64,000 nucleotides of DNA from Psychrobacillus sp. FSL H8-0483 (GCF_038637725.1 NZ_CP152052.1:1657501-1721500), one strand, 5' to 3'. Shown: positions 1-9,074, counted from the stretch's first letter. The notes: a model not told the origin generated them from the letters alone. Numbers and translations are program-made.

Positions 1-623
1 AAGGGGAAGCTCCATTAAAAGAAACCCTTGCAGCAGCACTTGTAAAAATATCTAAATGGAGTCCGAATCGTCCATTTGTGGATCCATTTTGTGGTTCGGG
101 TACAATCCCGATTGAAGCTGCAATGATCGGACAAAATATTGCTCCAGGCTTTAATCGTGATTTTCACAGCGAAGCGTGGTCTTGGATGCCGAAAACTATT
201 TGGGAAGATGTTCGAAATGAAGCGGAATCTCTTGCTAATTATGATCAAGAGCTTCAAATCTTTGGGTCCGATATCGACCATAAGATGATTCAAATAGCAG
301 AGCAAAACGCTTTTGAATCTGGTTTTGCAGATTTGATATCTTTCAAACAAATGCAGGCTTCTGATTTTTCCACTACCTTAACTGATGGTGTAATGATTGG
401 AAATCCTCCGTATGGAGAGCGTATTGGGGAAGTTGAGGAAATAGAAAAAGTGATAAGTGATATGGGACATATAATGAGCCAACATCCAACATGGTCCGTT
501 TACATGCTTTCTTCTATGGAAAACTTCGAAAATGTGTATGGTCAAAGAGCTACGAAGAAACGAAAATTATTTAATGGTTTTATTCGAACAGATTACTATC
601 AGTTCTGGGGTAAACGTTCATAA
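1..623 (+). CDS. rlmL: 23S rRNA (guanine-N2) methyltransferase RlmL/YpsC, C-terminal part
   Basis: This is the 3' part of a class I SAM-dependent RNA methyltransferase; the reading frame is open from base 3, so the start lies left of the window. The family methylates a guanine N2 in 23S rRNA in the cytoplasm. Visible motifs are the SAM-binding segment VDPFCGSGTIPIEAA and the target-base motif NPPYGERI, both typical of RlmL/YpsC. A GTG at 78 is internal and not a real start, because conserved family sequence precedes it. Downstream come a DinG-type helicase and an M32 peptidase, the same neighbours as ypsC in B. subtilis. The N-terminal THUMP region is outside the window. Confidence 0.9.
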   Translation, partial: GEAPLKETLAAALVKISKWSPNRPFVDPFCGSGTIPIEAAMIGQNIAPGFNRDFHSEAWSWMPKTIWEDVRNEAESLANYDQELQIFGSDIDHKMIQIAEQNAFESGFADLISFKQMQASDFSTTLTDGVMIGNPPYGERIGEVEEIEKVISDMGHIMSQHPTWSVYMLSSMENFENVYGQRATKKRKLFNGFIRTDYYQFWGKRS

Positions 624-678
624 CAGTAAGGGAGACTAGGTTCTCCCTTGCTGTTATATTATTATTCAAGGGAGTTTT

Positions 679-2583
679 ATGATGAAACAAGCTTTGCCAT
701 TCCAACTTACAAAAGACCGTTCTTTCTTCGAATCACTAGGAGATTGGATGGGTGATGTCTTATATGATGAATTACCTGAAAAAGGATTTGAATGCCGTGA
801 TGAACAAATTTTCATGGCGTATCAAATTGAGAAGGCGTTAAAGGAAAAAAATGTTCTATTTGCAGAAGCGGGCGTAGGTACTGGGAAAACGATTGCTTAT
901 TTATTGCCAGCTATTTCATATGCACGTTATACCGGAAAACCTGCTTTAATTGCCTGTGCGGATGAAACGCTTATTGAACAATTAGTAAAAGAAGCAGGAG
1001 ATATTTTTAAGCTTCAAAACTACTTAGATATTAAAATTGATGTTCGTTTAGCGAAATCTCGCGATCAGTACCTATGCTTAAAACGCCTAGAAGAAGCGCA
1101 AAAGGATGGAGACAATGATCATTTTTTAGAGGAAATTGAAGACCAAATACCAGATTTCGTGTATGGACATTCTTCTCTACAAAAAATCTACCCATTTGGA
1201 GAGCGTAGCCAATTTCCTGGTGTAAGTGATGAAGATTGGCAAAAAGTAAATTATCATCCGACGCAACAGTGTATGGTTTGTGATGTTCGAAATCGATGTG
1301 GGCAAACCATTCACCGTCAACATTACCGTGAATCTACGGACTTAGTCATTTGCTCACATGAGTTTTTAATGGAACATATTTGGACAAAAGAATCACGTGT
1401 CCGTGAAGGTCAGTTGCCTCTATTACCAGAAGTTTCGATGATTGTATTAGATGAAGGTCACTTACTCGAATTTGCAGCCCAAAAAGCATTAACATACGAA
1501 GTACAAAGTGAAACGTTAATTCGCTTACTAGAAAGAGTAATGGTCGATGGGGTTCGTGAGAAGACACTAAATCTGATGGAAGTGTTACAAGAAACACATG
1601 ATAAGATTTTCGGGCTTTTACGCTTAAGCAGTAATTCAGAAGAAACGGAACGTATGAAAATAGATAAAACGCCAGAATTAATTCAGCTATGTAAGCAAGC
1701 CATTCGAATTACGAATGATTTGTTAGAGGAATTTGTATTTGAGTCAGAGTTATATACGATACCTGAATATGAATTACGTATGGTGGAAGAATTTTTAGAG
1801 CAGTATTCCTTCTCACTTCGTTTATTTACAGAAAAAGGTGACGGAGTAGAGTGGCTTGAAATAATTGACGGGTATGAAACGTTAATCATTATGCCTCGCC
1901 TTGTAACGGATATTTTACATGAGAAATTATTTACATCTAAATTACCTATTATCTTCTCGTCTGCTACTTTATCGATTGAAAAAGACTTTACGTATATTGC
2001 GGATTCATTAGGAATTGAGCAGTTTCAATCATTCTCTGTAGAATCTCCTTTTGAATACGATGAAGTAATGAAAATCGTTGCGCATCGTACAGACCAGCAG
2101 GAAAAAGTGAAGCAAGTGGAGAAATTACTAGAAGACCAACAGCAAACACTCATTTTATTTAAATCAAAGGCAGCGATGGAAAATTTCCGTCTAACTTCGA
2201 GTTTAAAAAATAATGTTGTATTTGAAGGTGATCGTGAGTTATCAACACTTGTAAAAGAATTTCAAAATGGAGATTTCGCTACACTTTGTTCTTACCATCT
2301 TTGGGAAGGGCTTGATTTACCTAAACATGCGTTAACGCGTGTCGTTATTTATGATTTACCGTTTCCTCCAGTAGATCCTTTATTTGATGCGAAACGATCT
2401 TTTTCGAATGATCCTTTTGAAGAAGTAGAATTGCCATTTATGTTATTAAGACTACAGCAAGGAATTGGCCGCTTAATCCGTACATCTGAAGATCATGGTG
2501 AAATTCATCTTTTATTAAATGAAGAAGAAGCTAAGCTTGAAAGCAGATTTACAGGAATATTACCTACAACACTTTCTAATTAA
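679..2583 (+). CDS. ypvA: DinG/XPD-type ATP-dependent DNA helicase YpvA
   Basis: A 634-residue superfamily 2 helicase of the DinG/XPD type, expected to unwind DNA 5'-3' using ATP. Walker A AGVGTGKT lies at residues 64-71 and the DEGH box at 258-261. The motif VI-like stretch QQGIGRLIR is near 593-601. Cysteines 133, 198, 201 and 207 are spaced like the Fe-S cluster ligands of XPD/DinG helicases, so a 4Fe-4S cluster is likely. There is no N-terminal exonuclease domain, unlike B. subtilis DinG, which fits YpvA. An AAGGGAG site precedes two adjacent ATGs (679 and 682); the first is used here. It sits 55 nt after rlmL and 17 nt before the peptidase, so co-transcription is likely. Confidence 0.9.
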   Translation: MMKQALPFQLTKDRSFFESLGDWMGDVLYDELPEKGFECRDEQIFMAYQIEKALKEKNVLFAEAGVGTGKTIAYLLPAISYARYTGKPALIACADETLIEQLVKEAGDIFKLQNYLDIKIDVRLAKSRDQYLCLKRLEEAQKDGDNDHFLEEIEDQIPDFVYGHSSLQKIYPFGERSQFPGVSDEDWQKVNYHPTQQCMVCDVRNRCGQTIHRQHYRESTDLVICSHEFLMEHIWTKESRVREGQLPLLPEVSMIVLDEGHLLEFAAQKALTYEVQSETLIRLLERVMVDGVREKTLNLMEVLQETHDKIFGLLRLSSNSEETERMKIDKTPELIQLCKQAIRITNDLLEEFVFESELYTIPEYELRMVEEFLEQYSFSLRLFTEKGDGVEWLEIIDGYETLIIMPRLVTDILHEKLFTSKLPIIFSSATLSIEKDFTYIADSLGIEQFQSFSVESPFEYDEVMKIVAHRTDQQEKVKQVEKLLEDQQQTLILFKSKAAMENFRLTSSLKNNVVFEGDRELSTLVKEFQNGDFATLCSYHLWEGLDLPKHALTRVVIYDLPFPPVDPLFDAKRSFSNDPFEEVELPFMLLRLQQGIGRLIRTSEDHGEIHLLLNEEEAKLESRFTGILPTTLSN

Positions 2584-2600
2584 TGCAAGGGGGATTTGGA

Positions 2601-4100
2601 ATGACAGTAGAAAAACAATTTTTAGACTATGTGAAAAAGATTGGTGCGTACCAAGAAGCATTAGGGGTATTATATTGGGATATGCGTACAGGTGCTCCAA
2701 AAAAGGGTATTGATCAACGTTCAGAGGTAGTTGGGGTACTTGCCACTGATGTGTTTAATATGTCCACTTCAGATGAGTTAAAAGGTTTATTAGACGAGAT
2801 GGAATCAAAATTAGATTCGGTTAACCTTGTGACAAATCGTGTGTTTGAAGAAGTGAAAAAACAATATGATCTTAGTAAAAAAATACCTGCTGAAGAATAT
2901 AAAAAGTTCGTCATTCTCCAATCTAAATCAGAATCCGTATGGGAAGAAGCGAAGGCCAAAAACGACTGGTCTATGTTTATGCCCTACTTGCAAGAGATAG
3001 TGGAGACATTAAAGCAGTTTGTTTCGTATTGGGGTATAAAAGATGGGAATCCATACAATGTGCTATTAGATCAATACGAGCCAAGAATGACAACGGAAGT
3101 GTTAGATCAAGTTTTTGGTGATTTAAGAAAACGAATCGTTCCATTATTAAAGAAAATTGCAGAGTCACCTAACCAACCAAAAACAGACTTCTTATTTAAA
3201 CATTTTGACAAGCAGAAGCAAGAAGCGTTTAGTCTAGATGTATTACATCAATTAGGGTATGACTTTGAAGCAGGTCGATTAGATGAAACAGTACATCCAT
3301 TTGCTACTGGTCTCAATCGAGGAGACGTTCGTATCACAACTAAATACGATGAATCAGATTTCCGTTCAGCTGTATTTGGAACGATTCATGAATGTGGCCA
3401 TGCCATTTATGAGCAAAATGTTGATGAAGAATTGACTGGAACACCTTTAGCAGGTGGTGCGTCAATGGGAATTCATGAATCACAGTCTTTATTTTATGAA
3501 AACTTTGTTGGACGTAATCCGAAGTTTTGGGAACAAAACTATGAAAAGCTTCAAAGTTTCTCTCCAGATCAATTTGGGGATGTGCCGATGAAAGACTTTT
3601 TACGTGCAATCAATGAAGTGAAACCTTCGTTAATTCGTATTGAAGCGGACGAATTAACGTATGCCCTTCATATTATGATTCGGTATGAAATTGAAAAAGG
3701 TTTATTTAATGGCGATTTGAAGGTAGAGGACCTACCAACAATTTGGAATGCTAAGTACGAGGAGTATTTAGGTATACGACCAGCGACGAACGCAGAAGGA
3801 ATTTTACAAGACGTCCACTGGGCTGGAGCTAGTTTTGGCTATTTCCCTTCGTATGCATTAGGGTATATATACGCATCTCAGTTTAAAGCTGCGATGTTAA
3901 AAGATATTCCTAATTTTGATGAGTTATTTGAAAAAGGAGACTTATCTCCAATTAAAGAATGGCTTACTCAAAATGTGCACCAATATGGTGGAGTGAAAAA
4001 ACCTTTAGAAATTTTAAAGGATGCTACAGGAGAAGGGCTTAACGGCAATTACTTAGCTGAATATTTAGAAGAGAAGTATACCAAAATATATAATCTTTAA
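2601..4100 (+). CDS. ypwA: Metallocarboxypeptidase Taq family (M32), YpwA
   Basis: A zinc carboxypeptidase of family M32 that removes C-terminal residues from peptides in the cytoplasm. The zinc motif HECGH is at residues 263-267 and the family-specific HESQ motif, with the third metal ligand Glu293, is at 292-295. The start was set at the ATG at 2601, because AAGGGGG sits just upstream; an in-frame ATG at 2583 lies before that site and has none of its own. This gives 499 residues, the normal family length. It follows the helicase immediately and keeps the ypvA-ypwA order of Bacillus. Confidence 0.92.
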   Translation: MTVEKQFLDYVKKIGAYQEALGVLYWDMRTGAPKKGIDQRSEVVGVLATDVFNMSTSDELKGLLDEMESKLDSVNLVTNRVFEEVKKQYDLSKKIPAEEYKKFVILQSKSESVWEEAKAKNDWSMFMPYLQEIVETLKQFVSYWGIKDGNPYNVLLDQYEPRMTTEVLDQVFGDLRKRIVPLLKKIAESPNQPKTDFLFKHFDKQKQEAFSLDVLHQLGYDFEAGRLDETVHPFATGLNRGDVRITTKYDESDFRSAVFGTIHECGHAIYEQNVDEELTGTPLAGGASMGIHESQSLFYENFVGRNPKFWEQNYEKLQSFSPDQFGDVPMKDFLRAINEVKPSLIRIEADELTYALHIMIRYEIEKGLFNGDLKVEDLPTIWNAKYEEYLGIRPATNAEGILQDVHWAGASFGYFPSYALGYIYASQFKAAMLKDIPNFDELFEKGDLSPIKEWLTQNVHQYGGVKKPLEILKDATGEGLNGNYLAEYLEEKYTKIYNL

Positions 4101-4106
4101 TAGATA

Positions 4107-4137
4107 AAAAGAGAACCTTATGACAATAAAGGGTTCC
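4107..4137 (-). repeat. Hairpin, inverted copy of the terminator at 6080-6114
   Basis: Read on the minus strand this segment goes GGAACCC...AAGGTTCTCTTTTT, a short stem with a T-run. It is nearly the same sequence as the plus-strand hairpin at 6080-6114. Read on the plus strand it has no T-run, so it is not an obvious ypwA terminator. The two copies flank the YcdB/YcdC gene in inverted orientation. Confidence 0.6.
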
Positions 4138-4169
4138 GTTACTTATCGCAAACATTAAAAATGTAATTT

Positions 4170-4213
4170 AAAATGACTATCAAATTGTATATCAATTTGA
4201 TAGTCATTTTTTG
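4170..4213 (+). terminator. Rho-independent terminator after ypwA
   Basis: A perfect 18-bp inverted repeat (4170-4187 with 4193-4210), a 5-nt loop and a T-run (with A's on the other side) lie 70 nt beyond ypwA. The stem is AT-rich but long. The remaining sequence to 4470 is AT-rich and probably holds the promoter of the next gene; no clear operator was seen. Confidence 0.8.
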
Positions 4214-4470
4214 TTGCTACTTAGGGAATTTTTTATTGAAACTTGTATAGCAAAATATAATTCGAATTGTAGACATCAATAGCTGGTGTATGTTTACATT
4301 TTGATACACATTTTTAATGCCGTTTGGTATACACAGATTTTCCGATAGATAGTATATTTACCATTAATCCGTTTGATTTTAAAGAATATTTGGATATTTA
4401 TGCTAAAATAAGTACCGAGATCCAATAAGAAATTAGATAAGATTATTTAAAAACTGCGGAGGTGGTTTCA

Positions 4471-5904
4471 TTGATAAAAGAACAATTAAAGGAACGAGCA
4501 AGAACATTAGTACAACTTCCTAATCATTTTCAACCTTTCATAGAAGAATATTTTGAGGGTGAGAATGGTGAAGGGGAAGCCATGTTTTCATGGACAGATG
4601 AACAAAAAGATGAAGGCATTTCGATCACACTAGACCTTGTCGGAAATTTGACAAGTTTATCAATTGGACTGAACAAAACTAACACCGTTAAGGTCTCCCT
4701 AAATGAAAGTGAATTAAAAGAACAAGCGGAGCAATTTTTACATAGCCATTACCCTCATGCCTTACAAGATTTAACCTATTTTCAAACGAAAAAATTAACT
4801 GATGCCTACCGCTTTTACTATGAACAAATTGTGATGGACTTACCATTAGCTCATGCAGGTTGCTATATCGATGTTGAACCTAGTGGGGAGATTGTTACTT
4901 TTAAATATTATGGATTACGACCAGAACCAATAATTCCAAAAATATTGATAGCAAAAGAAAACCTAATTGAACATGTCCAAAATCGACTCGATTTTCAGCT
5001 TACTATAACAAATTTGTATTCTGTTATACATGATGTAGACGAAGATGGGCTCCGACTATTGTACAATCTCGAGCTTTTCATGAAATATAAAGCCGATGTA
5101 GTGGAGCCGACGTTAACGATAAACCACGAAGAAGACGTAGATTATTCGGAAAAATATGTTTCATTACCTCCACCACCTACAGTAATACGAAAAGATGTTT
5201 CCATAGAAGAGATCGTTGGAATTACTGAGGGGATGGAAGTAGTTCGTGAAGCCGATTGGGGGGAAGAGACAGGGATTGTCTGGCGTGATCGGGATTGGAA
5301 GATGGAAGAAAACGATTTATCGATTAATAGCTTTTTTCAAAGTCATAATGAAGATTCCGTAAAAGCTTTCATTTCGAAAAATACAGGGAAAGTTAGAAGA
5401 TTTGTGTGGTATAAAGATCGAAGGGGCGACCTTTGCTTAAATAGGGATGAATGTTATCAAAAAGCTATTAACTTTCTACAAATGATTATTCCAAATTATT
5501 ATCAATATTTTCAATTAATTGTCCGTGAAAATGAAGACAAACTGGATGATACTAGAATGAAAGAAGCGTTTAGCTTCCGCGTGCATAACGGACTTGGTAT
5601 ACCTATTTATTTAGAAATAGTCATAGTTACCGTTAATCGGAAAACAGGCCAAATAGATTATTATAGTGGGCATAGTATTGACTTTGAACAACTTAGTCAT
5701 ATTTCATCTGAACCTGTTATTTCGAAAAAAGAAGCGTATGACATTTTTCTCAACCACTTGGATTTTGAATTAGTATGGAATAAAAATTATGAAGAAAATG
5801 AAGAATGCTATACACTTGTCTATCAAGCATGTGATCGCCATACAAGAAAATCTATCCGATACATTGATGCGATAACAGGAGCAGTTATTACGGATAAAGA
5901 TTAA
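4471..5904 (+). CDS. YcdB/YcdC-repeat (DUF4901-like) protein
   Basis: This protein of about 477 residues looks like the YcdB/YcdC repeat family, whose function is unknown. Several copies of a PepSY-like strand pattern recur: a short strand, G-x-[IV], then hydrophobic/aromatic residues. Examples are near residues 55 (VGNLTSLSIG), 135 (PSGEIVTFKYYG), 305 (NTGKVRRFVWY), 390 (KTGQIDYYSG) and 470 (ITGAVI). No signal peptide or membrane helix is visible, so it is probably cytoplasmic. The start is a TTG at 4471, five nt after GGAGGTGG; an in-frame GTG at 4462 lies inside that site. It is monocistronic, with a terminator at 6080-6114, and is bracketed by inverted hairpins. Confidence 0.65.
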   Translation: MIKEQLKERARTLVQLPNHFQPFIEEYFEGENGEGEAMFSWTDEQKDEGISITLDLVGNLTSLSIGLNKTNTVKVSLNESELKEQAEQFLHSHYPHALQDLTYFQTKKLTDAYRFYYEQIVMDLPLAHAGCYIDVEPSGEIVTFKYYGLRPEPIIPKILIAKENLIEHVQNRLDFQLTITNLYSVIHDVDEDGLRLLYNLELFMKYKADVVEPTLTINHEEDVDYSEKYVSLPPPPTVIRKDVSIEEIVGITEGMEVVREADWGEETGIVWRDRDWKMEENDLSINSFFQSHNEDSVKAFISKNTGKVRRFVWYKDRRGDLCLNRDECYQKAINFLQMIIPNYYQYFQLIVRENEDKLDDTRMKEAFSFRVHNGLGIPIYLEIVIVTVNRKTGQIDYYSGHSIDFEQLSHISSEPVISKKEAYDIFLNHLDFELVWNKNYEENEECYTLVYQACDRHTRKSIRYIDAITGAVITDKD

Positions 5905-5950
5905 TAATATATGCGTAGAGAAACATTCGAAATAATAGCGGCCTAGATAT

Positions 5951-6026
5951 ACGTCTGGAACGGAAATCAGTGCATAGAAAAAGGGGGACCATCTCTCAGT
6001 CACTAAATGACTTAGGAGACAGCCCC
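5951..6026 (+). repeat. R1 repeat, right-end fragment
   Basis: Matches the last ~80 bp of the complete R1 copy at 23743-24038, from CGTCTGGAACGG through CCATCTCTCAGTCAC to the end GACAGCCCC. The left ~215 bp are missing. It is non-coding. Confidence 0.75.
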
Positions 6027-6079
6027 AATTAATATACATTTTCATTTTTGTGTGTAAATTAATGTTTTTCGATAGGTAA

Positions 6080-6114
6080 AGGAACCCGTTATTATGTCAA
6101 GGTTCTCTTTTTTA
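6080..6114 (+). terminator. Terminator of the YcdB/YcdC gene
   Basis: GGAACC...AAGGTTC hairpin followed by TCTTTTTTT, between the plus-strand YcdB/YcdC gene and the converging oxidase operon. A near-identical hairpin lies inverted at 4107-4137. Confidence 0.6.
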
Positions 6115-6126
6115 TGTCTTCATCTG

Positions 6127-7794
6127 TTACCACAATTTGTATCCTTTAGAACCTGGTGGTGCATTTTGGATCATATCGATCACTGGGACCGTGTAAGCGA
6201 ATAAAATCAATAATATACAAATTGTCAGCCAAATCTTCCAATTTTCTAAAGCCATTGGAGTTTTTTCAGCGTTCTCTGAAACTTCGCCTATAGGGAATTC
6301 TGTTTCTCCCTTTGGTGCAAACCATAGTAGATTAGCTACAATATAAAGTACTAAAATAATGCCGACGAATAGTATTGTACCACCAACTGCTTGTGCAACT
6401 TGGTAAGGAATCCAATCCGTTGCCTGAGCCGCCCCTCCATATGTAGAGAAGTCAGAACGACGAGGTGCTCCCATCAATCCAACAATATGCATGGCTCCAG
6501 ACATAATGCTCATTCCAACTGCCCAAACAATTGCTTGAATGATCGCAAGTTTGTTCATTTGTTTCGTTAATACTCGTCCTGTCAGGTGAGGGATTAACCA
6601 ATAAGAAGCCCCAAAGAATGTTAATACTACAGATGTCGCTAGTGTAAGATGGAAGTGACCAGTAACCCAAATTGTATTATGAATTACTTGGTTCATTTGG
6701 TTAGAAGCGTTGATAATACCACCAGCACCAGCAGGAATGAATGCTGCCATCCCTATAAATGGCACGACAAATCTAGCATCTTTCCAAGGTAATTTTTTAA
6801 ACCAACCAAGTATACCTTTTCCTCCAAGTTCACGTCCTCTTATTTCAAATGATGCAAATAAAGAGAATGCTGTTAAAAGGGAAGGGATAACAACCATCAT
6901 TGTCAAAACAACTTGTAAGAATTTCCAAAAAGAATCAATCCCTGGTTCTGTTAATTGATGGTGAAAGCCAACTGGGATAGAGAAAATTAAGAAAAGCATA
7001 AATGATAATCTTGCAAGTGCATCTGAGAATATTTTACCGCCGATAATTTTTGGTACTACCACATACCAAACCATATATGCTGGTAATAACCAGAAATAAA
7101 CTAATGGATGTCCAAAATACCAGAATAAAGTACGAGAAAGTAAGACATCTACTTTATCAACCCATCCTAATGACCAAGGAATTAGTTGGAATACTACTTC
7201 CACTGCTACTCCTAAAGAACAGATAATCCACATTGCTAAGTTTACGACAACCATAAATGTTAATAATGGACTTGGTTGCCCAGGATGAGTTTTACGCCAT
7301 TCGATGTATTTCGAAATTTGTCCAGCCCCACCTATCCATGAACCGACTACTACTAATGCTAAACCTACGTAGAAAATCCAATGTGCTTGAAGCGGAGCAT
7401 AGAATGTATATAGTACAGATGCCTTGTTTAATAAAACCATTACAGCAGCTGCTATAGTACCAATAGTCATTGTCCAAAAACCAATCCAACCTAAAAGACG
7501 TTGTTTATCTGTTAATGTACCTGCTGTTCGACTGACAGCAGCAATTTGAAACCCAAAAATAAAGTATGTTGTTAAAATAAGTGCTAATAGAACTCCGTGT
7601 ACTGTTAATAGTTGATAGTAACCAATTCCCCAAGGGAGTGTAAATTGACCGGAACGTACTAATGTCTGTAATAATCCACAAAGACCACCGATTAATAAAG
7701 CAACAAATGCTACGTATACATGTGCAAGTGCAAGTTTACCATCGCGAGGATCTACTTTTACCATATCTTTCGCTTTTTCTGTCATTGTTGTCAT
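6127..7794 (-). CDS. ba3-type cytochrome c oxidase subunit I
   Basis: Catalytic membrane subunit (555 residues, about 13 helices) of a B-family heme-copper oxidase, which reduces oxygen to water and pumps protons. His66 in the HGV motif and His382 fit the low-spin heme ligands, and His380 the heme a3 ligand (TGHFH, 379-382). His229, His278 and His279 fit the CuB ligands, and Tyr233 the cross-linked tyrosine (GHPLVYFW). The spacing follows the Thermus ba3 enzyme rather than aa3 oxidases. It is the last gene of a three-gene unit (IIa, II, I), starting one base after subunit II ends. Confidence 0.93.
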   Translation of the reverse strand: MTTMTEKAKDMVKVDPRDGKLALAHVYVAFVALLIGGLCGLLQTLVRSGQFTLPWGIGYYQLLTVHGVLLALILTTYFIFGFQIAAVSRTAGTLTDKQRLLGWIGFWTMTIGTIAAAVMVLLNKASVLYTFYAPLQAHWIFYVGLALVVVGSWIGGAGQISKYIEWRKTHPGQPSPLLTFMVVVNLAMWIICSLGVAVEVVFQLIPWSLGWVDKVDVLLSRTLFWYFGHPLVYFWLLPAYMVWYVVVPKIIGGKIFSDALARLSFMLFLIFSIPVGFHHQLTEPGIDSFWKFLQVVLTMMVVIPSLLTAFSLFASFEIRGRELGGKGILGWFKKLPWKDARFVVPFIGMAAFIPAGAGGIINASNQMNQVIHNTIWVTGHFHLTLATSVVLTFFGASYWLIPHLTGRVLTKQMNKLAIIQAIVWAVGMSIMSGAMHIVGLMGAPRRSDFSTYGGAAQATDWIPYQVAQAVGGTILFVGIILVLYIVANLLWFAPKGETEFPIGEVSENAEKTPMALENWKIWLTICILLILFAYTVPVIDMIQNAPPGSKGYKLW

Positions 7795-7795
7795 G

Positions 7796-8272
7796 TTACT
7801 CCACCACCTTTAGCATGGATGTCATAGAAGAGTGTCCTATGCCACAGTATTCATTACATAAGATTAAAAATTCTCCAGTTTTATCAACTGTTGTCACGTA
7901 TTCGGATACATATCCAGGTTCTAGCATCATGTTAATATTAGTACCTGCAATTTGGAAACCATGTACGACATCTTTCGTTGTTGCGATAAATTTCACTTTT
8001 GAACCAAGTGGTACTTCTATTTCAGGTACATTGTAATAAAAAGCAGATGCAACTAACACCACTTCATAGTCCCAATCTTTACCCTCCACTTTATGTACTC
8101 CAGGATTATTGAAAGGTGCTATCTCATCCACTCGCTCAGGATCAATGTACACCTTTGCACTTGGTGGATGGGAACCAAAATGGAATGCACTAAAACCAAC
8201 AATAATTAAAAATAAGACCAGTGAGCCAACTCCAAATGTAAGCCACCATTTCTCGTACTTATGAATATGCAT
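7796..8272 (-). CDS. ba3-type cytochrome c oxidase subunit II (CuA)
   Basis: A 158-residue subunit with one N-terminal membrane anchor (about 11-31) and an external cupredoxin domain that takes electrons from cytochrome c. The CuA ligands are all visible: His104, then Cys139, Cys143, His147 and Met150 in the C-x3-C-x3-H-x2-M pattern. The short length and single helix are typical of ba3 oxidases. GGAGG lies 9 nt before the ATG. It sits between the IIa and I subunit genes on the same strand. Confidence 0.93.
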   Translation of the reverse strand: MHIHKYEKWWLTFGVGSLVLFLIIVGFSAFHFGSHPPSAKVYIDPERVDEIAPFNNPGVHKVEGKDWDYEVVLVASAFYYNVPEIEVPLGSKVKFIATTKDVVHGFQIAGTNINMMLEPGYVSEYVTTVDKTGEFLILCNEYCGIGHSSMTSMLKVVE

Positions 8273-8292
8273 AACCTCTAACCTCCATCATA

Positions 8293-8415
8293 TTAAAATC
8301 GATCAACAAACAAGTAAAATGCCATGAACCATGTAACTAATATAAATACTCCAACCATACTAACGGAAACGAGTGTTCCTTTTAAGTCGGGTTCCTTTTC
8401 ATGCTTTTTGGACAT
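8293..8415 (-). CDS. Cytochrome c oxidase subunit IIa (40 aa)
   Basis: A 40-residue reading frame starting MSKKHEKEPDLKGT, with one membrane helix from about residue 14 to 36, preceded by GGAGG. Size, single helix and position directly before subunit II match the small subunit IIa of ba3 oxidases, which supplies the helix that subunit II lacks compared with aa3 enzymes. The stop is 20 nt before the subunit II start. Identification rests on context and topology, as such short proteins conserve little sequence. Confidence 0.85.
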   Translation of the reverse strand: MSKKHEKEPDLKGTLVSVSMVGVFILVTWFMAFYLFVDRF

Positions 8416-8480
8416 TTTCCTTACACCTCCATAAATCGTTTTTGTATAGATTCATATTAAATATAAAAAAGTGTTGTGGA

Positions 8481-8496
8481 TGTGAGAAATATCACA
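8481..8496 (-). promoter_or_regulatory. Fnr/CRP-type operator upstream of the ba3 oxidase
   Basis: TGTGA-N6-TCACA, an exact match to the Fnr/CRP-family palindrome, lies 66 nt upstream of the subunit IIa start. A half-site-like TGTGA sequence recurs at about 8510-8530. It suggests control by oxygen or redox state through an Fnr-type regulator; binding is inferred. Confidence 0.5.
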
Positions 8497-8785
8497 GATA
8501 TAAAGTAATGATGTGAAGAAAATGTGAAATAATATAAACGGCTGTTGATTATCCAATTTGCCTCATTAAAATTTCACAAGAAATGCGCAAGGATCCCATG
8601 TTGCACTTGTACGTTTTTGGTACGCTTTGGACGAAATAATCACTCCATCATTACCGAGGGCTCAGTGTAGAAGGACTGAGCAGCCAAAATTGCATCTTTG
8701 GCTGCTTACTGTATAAATAGGAAAGTCGCTATTCTTTCATTTCCAAAAAGCTTTGGCTCTTCTATTACAAGTAGCTATGGAGAGT

Positions 8786-8884
8786 GACGGACAAACCAAC
8801 GACCGCGCAATTATCGAAAAATGCAGAGGGATGCGATTTTGTCGCATCCCTCCGCATCAAGAAATCCAGGTAATTGTGTAGAAC
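8786..8884. repeat. R3 structured repeat, copy 1
   Basis: Non-coding element in the 660-nt gap between the oxidase operon and the CheX gene. The core has GACAAAC and CGAAAAA blocks, a 35-nt hairpin (8825-8859: 14 pairs, one mismatch, 5-nt loop), then AGAAAT and GGTAATTGTGTAG. A second copy is at 41966-42070, with the same layout but a different hairpin sequence. Two more short hairpins lie at about 8657-8680 and 8680-8705. The rest of the gap is AT-rich, with no gene seen. Confidence 0.6.
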
Positions 8885-9020
8885 TCGTTCAGTTCCAAGC
8901 ACTCTAAAACACCTAAATATAGAGGGTATAGTGTGTTATCACCATTTTAATATGTTATTTGTTGAGTACTTTTGGTTTATCACCATGTGAAATAATATAA
9001 ATAAAGAGGAAATAAAAAAA

Positions 9021-9042
9021 GAACTTTCATATTTGAAAGTTC
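9021..9042 (-). terminator. Terminator of the CheX-like gene
   Basis: A 9-bp stem (GAACTTTCA/TGAAAGTTC) with a 4-nt loop is followed on the minus strand by seven T's, 33 nt beyond the stop of the CheX-like gene. Confidence 0.8.
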
Positions 9043-9074
9043 AGAAAAATAGTATGTATGAAAGTCCTAAAAAT

